Below the pieces are notes generated by a model. The model saw only the letters and a program-made list of their open reading frames with translations. It did no database searches and was not told the DNA's origin. This document shows, one piece after another, positions 61,424 through 64,000 of a stretch of DNA of 64,000 bases. The position numbers were made by a program, and so were the translations under genes. Source of the stretch: DATBLE01 sp963841405 (GTDB taxonomy: Bacteria > Actinomycetota > Thermoleophilia > Gaiellales > Gaiellaceae); NCBI GenBank assembly GCA_963841405.1, contig CAWJCM010000007.1, positions 434,001 through 498,000 on the forward strand, read 5' to 3'. Position 1 is the first letter of the stretch; every line of letters starts with the position of its first letter.

Positions 61424-61645
61424 TCAGGCGCCGAAACCGACGCGGCCTTCGCGGGCGAAGCGCTTCACGTAGACGATCCGCCGCAACGCCACCGTGTACC
61501 GACCGTCGTCGACGTCCAGCGGAAGCGACCCGTCCTCGCCCGACGACAGCGCCTGCTCGAGCCGGTCGACGGCCGCGGACTCGACCAGCGCGCCCATGAT
61601 CTGGCCGCCGTCGAACCCGATCTCGATGCGCACGCGCTCAGTCAC
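61424..61645 (-). CDS. Small hypothetical protein
   Basis: 73 residues from GTG at 61645: TERVRIEIGFDGGQIMGALV, then VDRLEQALSSGEDGSLPLDV and VALRRIVYVKRFAREGRVGF. It overlaps the epimerase stop by eight bases and leads into the DUF933 gene. The pattern suggests a two-strand, one-helix domain. No family recognised. Confidence 0.65.
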   Translation of the reverse strand: MTERVRIEIGFDGGQIMGALVESAAVDRLEQALSSGEDGSLPLDVDDGRYTVALRRIVYVKRFAREGRVGFGA

Positions 61646-62042
61646 GAGCGACCAGCTCGGAGAGGACACCGTGCGCGGACTCGGGGTGGACGAACGCGAC
61701 CTGCATGCCGAAGAGACCCTGACGAGGCGAGACGTCGATCAGCTCGGCCCCCTCGCCCTCCAGCCGCGCCAGCTCGCCGGGGAGGTCGTCGACCTCGTAG
61801 GCGACGTGGTGCATGCCGGGACCGCGGCGCGAGAGGAACCGGCCGACGGGCGTGTCGTCGCCGAGCGCCGCCAGGAGCTCGACGTGGCCCGGCCCGACGC
61901 GCAGTGACGCGGCCTCGACACCCTGCTCCTCCTGGGTCTCCCGTTCCTCCAGCTCGGCGCCGAAGAGTCGCGAGTAGGTGGAGATCGCCTCGTCGAGATC
62001 GTCGACGGCGACGCCCAGGTGGTGGATGCCCCTCGCGGCCAT
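61638..62042 (-). CDS. mce: Methylmalonyl-CoA epimerase
   Basis: 134 residues, glyoxalase/VOC fold. GIHHLGVAVDDLDEAISTYS, FLSRRGPGMHHVAYEVDDLP and the late HPESAHGVLSEL supply the His, His and Glu metal ligands. It interconverts the methylmalonyl-CoA epimers in propionyl-CoA catabolism. TAGCAT lies eight bases before the ATG. The mutase is not in the window. Confidence 0.9.
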   Translation of the reverse strand: MAARGIHHLGVAVDDLDEAISTYSRLFGAELEERETQEEQGVEAASLRVGPGHVELLAALGDDTPVGRFLSRRGPGMHHVAYEVDDLPGELARLEGEGAELIDVSPRQGLFGMQVAFVHPESAHGVLSELVARD

Positions 62043-62050
62043 CGACCGCG

Positions 62051-62056
62051 ATGCTA
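62051..62056 (-). promoter_or_regulatory. -10 element TAGCAT (leaderless type) for mce
   Basis: On the minus strand it ends eight bases before the ATG at 62042. Confidence 0.45.
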
Positions 62057-62071
62057 CAGCTCGGCGTCGGT

Positions 62072-62089
62072 GCCAGGCTTCAGCCTGGC
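62072..62089. repeat. Hairpin with CAGGCTTCAGCCTG core, copy 2
   Basis: GCCAGGCT, loop TC, AGCCTGGC, between mce and ftsH and just past the ftsH stop. The 14-base core is identical to that at 29903-29916. May terminate ftsH. Confidence 0.75.
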
Positions 62090-62101
62090 TTCGACGCCGT
62101 T

Positions 62102-63637
62102 TCACCGGACGACGCGGACCGTCCCCACCGTCTCCGCGGCACGTGACTCGGGCTCGACGTCGGCGAGCAACCCGTCGAGCTGCTCCTTGTTCAGCGTCTC
62201 GTGCTGCAGCAGGGACTCAGCCAGCCTGTCGAGGTGCACCCGGTGCTTCTCGATCAGGCGAGTCGCATCGTGGAATGCCTCGTCCGTCAGATGCGCCTGC
62301 TCGGCGTCCCGCAGGCGCTTCGTCTCCTCGGAGAGCGAATAGTTGTCCGCCCGCATCGTGCGGCTGGGGACGGCATCGCCCATGCCGTACTCGAAGACCA
62401 TCGCGCGGGCGAGGTCGGTCGCTTTCTCGAGGTCGTTCGCGGCTCCGTTCGTGACGCGGCCGAAGACGACCTGCTCCGCCGCCCTGCCTGCCAGGAAGAC
62501 CTTCATCATGTCGACCATCTCCTCCTTCGTCCGGAGGAAGCGCTCCTCGATCGGCAGGTTGAGCGTGTAGCCGAGCGCCTGGCCGCGGGAGACGATCGTC
62601 ACCTTGTGCACCGGCAGCGCCTCGCCCATCAGGTACGACATCAGCGCGTGGCCCGACTCGTGGTACGCGAGGATCCGCTTCTCCTTCTCGCTGACCACCC
62701 GCCGCTGCTGAAGGCCGGCGACGACTCGCTCCAGCGCCGCCTCGAACTCGGCCTGGCCGATGCGGTCGAGGTTGCGGCGGCCTGCGAAGATCGCCGCCTC
62801 GTTGCAGATGTTGGCGAGGTCGGCGCCCGCGAGGCCGGCGGTCTGCCGCGCGATCGAGCGGAGATCGACGTCGTCCGCGAGCGGCTTACCGCGCGTGTGC
62901 ACGGCGAGAATCTTCGCGCGGCCGGCGAGGTCGGGCGGAGCGACGAGCAGCTGGCGGTCGAACCGGCCCGGACGGAGCAGCGCCGGGTCGAGGTCCTGGA
63001 TGCGGTTGGAGGCGCCCATCACGACCACCTGCTCGGCGGTCGCGAAACCGTCCAGCTCGACCAGGAGCTGGTTCAGCGTCTGGTCCTGCTCGCGGTTGAA
63101 GCCGTGGCCGCTGCGGGCGGCGCCGACCGCGTCGAGCTCGTCGATGAAGATGATCGCCGGCGCGTGCTTGCGGGCGGTCTCGAACAGCTTGCGGATCCGG
63201 GAGGCGCCGAGCCCCGCGAACATCTCGACGAAGGCGGAGGCGCTCTGCGAGTAGAAGCTCGCCCCCGACTCGTGGGCCACGGCCTTCGCCAGCAGCGTCT
63301 TCCCCGTGCCGGGCGGGCCGTAGAGGAGGAGGCCCTTCGGGACGCGGGCGCCGAGCCGGGCGAACCGCTCCGGGTCGCGCAGGAAGTCGACCACCTCCTC
63401 GAGCTCGGCCTTCGCGTCGTCGACCCCGGCCACATCCGCGAACGACACCGACGTGGTCGAGTTCGGCTCGGTCAGATTCGGCTTGACCCGGGGCATCAGC
63501 TGGATCGTCCGCCAGATCAGGAAGACGAGGATCGCGAAGAATGCGATCGGCAGCCAGGTGAGCGCACCCTGAGTGATCTCGTGCGCCAGCGACGAGAGAG
63601 GCACGAACCATGCATCGGCAGTCGCCGACCGTCGCAT
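62102..63637 (-). CDS. ftsH: FtsH-type ATP-dependent zinc metalloprotease, short form
   Basis: 511 residues, against about 640 for E. coli FtsH. Only one membrane helix (LPIAFFAILVFLIWRTIQL) precedes the AAA domain, so the extracytoplasmic domain between two helices is missing. AAA: Walker A GPPGTGKT, Walker B IIFIDELDAVG, SRH MGASNRIQDLDPALLRPGRF. Protease: HESGH zinc motif (usual HEAGH) and later ND. Start ATG 63635-63637. Membrane protein quality control is expected. Confidence 0.92.
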   Translation of the reverse strand: MRRSATADAWFVPLSSLAHEITQGALTWLPIAFFAILVFLIWRTIQLMPRVKPNLTEPNSTTSVSFADVAGVDDAKAELEEVVDFLRDPERFARLGARVPKGLLLYGPPGTGKTLLAKAVAHESGASFYSQSASAFVEMFAGLGASRIRKLFETARKHAPAIIFIDELDAVGAARSGHGFNREQDQTLNQLLVELDGFATAEQVVVMGASNRIQDLDPALLRPGRFDRQLLVAPPDLAGRAKILAVHTRGKPLADDVDLRSIARQTAGLAGADLANICNEAAIFAGRRNLDRIGQAEFEAALERVVAGLQQRRVVSEKEKRILAYHESGHALMSYLMGEALPVHKVTIVSRGQALGYTLNLPIEERFLRTKEEMVDMMKVFLAGRAAEQVVFGRVTNGAANDLEKATDLARAMVFEYGMGDAVPSRTMRADNYSLSEETKRLRDAEQAHLTDEAFHDATRLIEKHRVHLDRLAESLLQHETLNKEQLDGLLADVEPESRAAETVGTVRVVR

Positions 63638-63640
63638 TAG

Positions 63641-63646
63641 TACGCT
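63641..63646 (+). promoter_or_regulatory. -10 element TACGCT (leaderless type)
   Basis: Ends six bases before the ATG at 63653. Confidence 0.45.
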
Positions 63647-63652
63647 CAGTGC

Positions 63653-64000
63653 ATGGCGCTCCCCCTAGCCCCGCACTGGGACCCCAACCGGATCGACGAG
63701 GTCCGGCGGGTCCCCTACGAGGCGCGCGCGGCCGAGGCGACCGCCTGGGCGAAGACGTACGACATCGGACCGGCCCGCGAGGACGAGCGGCGGGTCGGGT
63801 TGCTATTGGTCGACTGCCAGAACACCTTCTGCACGCCGGGCTTCGAGCTGTTCGTGCCCGGTGCGCCCGACGACAGCCGCCGGCTGTGCGAGTTCGTCTA
63901 CCGCAACCTCGGCGCGATCACCCAGATCATCCCGACGCTCGATACGCACCGTGCGCTGCAGGTCTTCCACGCCGCCTGGCTGGTCGACGCGAAGGGGCGG
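63653..64000 (+). CDS. Isochorismatase-family cysteine hydrolase (3' end outside window)
   Basis: 116 codons visible. After MALPLAPHWDPNRIDEVRRV comes VGLLLVDCQNTFCTPGFELF, with the Asp of the family's Asp-Lys-Cys triad, and IIPTLDTHRALQVFHAAWLV. Nicotinamidase and isochorismatase relatives share these; the Lys and Cys lie beyond the edge, so the activity cannot be assigned. Confidence 0.85.
   Translation, partial: MALPLAPHWDPNRIDEVRRVPYEARAAEATAWAKTYDIGPAREDERRVGLLLVDCQNTFCTPGFELFVPGAPDDSRRLCEFVYRNLGAITQIIPTLDTHRALQVFHAAWLVDAKGR

Overview
The window looks like a chromosomal segment of a high-GC (roughly 70 percent by eye) Gram-positive, aerobic, heterotrophic actinobacterium. Gene content and style (a SARP/BTAD giant regulator, LAL-type LuxR protein, full 14-subunit complex I, CIRCE-controlled groESL, many secreted beta-propeller proteins) fit the class Thermoleophilia (Gaiellales/Solirubrobacterales-like soil lineages). 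That placement is inference; no rRNA or tRNA gene was recognised here.

Layout. 1-1.9 kb: groEL (cut by the window edge) and groES, minus strand, behind a sigma-A-like promoter and a CIRCE/HrcA operator. 2.0-2.5 kb: Nudix hydrolase. 2.5-9.2 kb: a 1952-residue regulator (BTAD + AAA + class III cyclase + STAND ATPase + membrane segment + WD40) with a small upstream partner and a secreted protein. 9.4-14.7 kb: Nudix-gene remnant, ASCH protein, membrane protein, MarR regulator, secreted propeller, LAL-family regulator. 15.0-21.8 kb: a lipoate block, with 2-oxoacid dehydrogenase E1-alpha, E1-beta and E2, a YCII protein with a CTG start, lipB and lipA (which make the lipoyl group that E2 carries), and a broken TMEM175 gene between lipB and lipA. 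21.8-28.2 kb: tag glycosylase and a run of secreted Asp-box/propeller proteins, one fused in frame to an IS1595-type zinc-ribbon/HTH segment. 28.3-31.8 kb: fumarase C, zinc-ribbon protein, ferredoxin-NADP reductase, ErpA. 31.9-45.9 kb: complete nuoABCDEFGHIJKLMN. 46-50.7 kb: metallo-beta-lactamase-fold protein, DUF1028 protein, cupin-TPR, an Ldh-family dehydrogenase with a CTG start, and the Mrp Fe-S carrier. 50.7-53.8 kb: two decaying copies of one cassette (secreted serine hydrolase divergent from a leaderless LuxR regulator) around a DUF1697 gene. 53.8-64 kb: ABC permease and ATPase in convergent overlap, small secreted and tiny proteins, DUF72, inositol-phosphatase-like, DUF1015, YhaM-like HD protein, EamA transporter, a YchF/DUF933-like protein split by a frameshift, methylmalonyl-CoA epimerase, a short FtsH and the start of an isochorismatase-family hydrolase.

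How it works together. Fumarase, the 2-oxoacid dehydrogenase and complex I form a carbon-oxidation and respiration core. ErpA, Mrp and ferredoxin reductase supply Fe-S and redox functions, and LipB/LipA supply the lipoyl cofactor. Two initiation styles stand out. Some genes have a clear GGAGG-like site. About twenty others have a TANNNT hexamer 6-10 bases before an ATG/GTG and no such site, which is the signature of leaderless mRNA. Several genes are damaged, and three of the breaks are single-base losses in short G runs, so sequencing or assembly error must be weighed against true decay.
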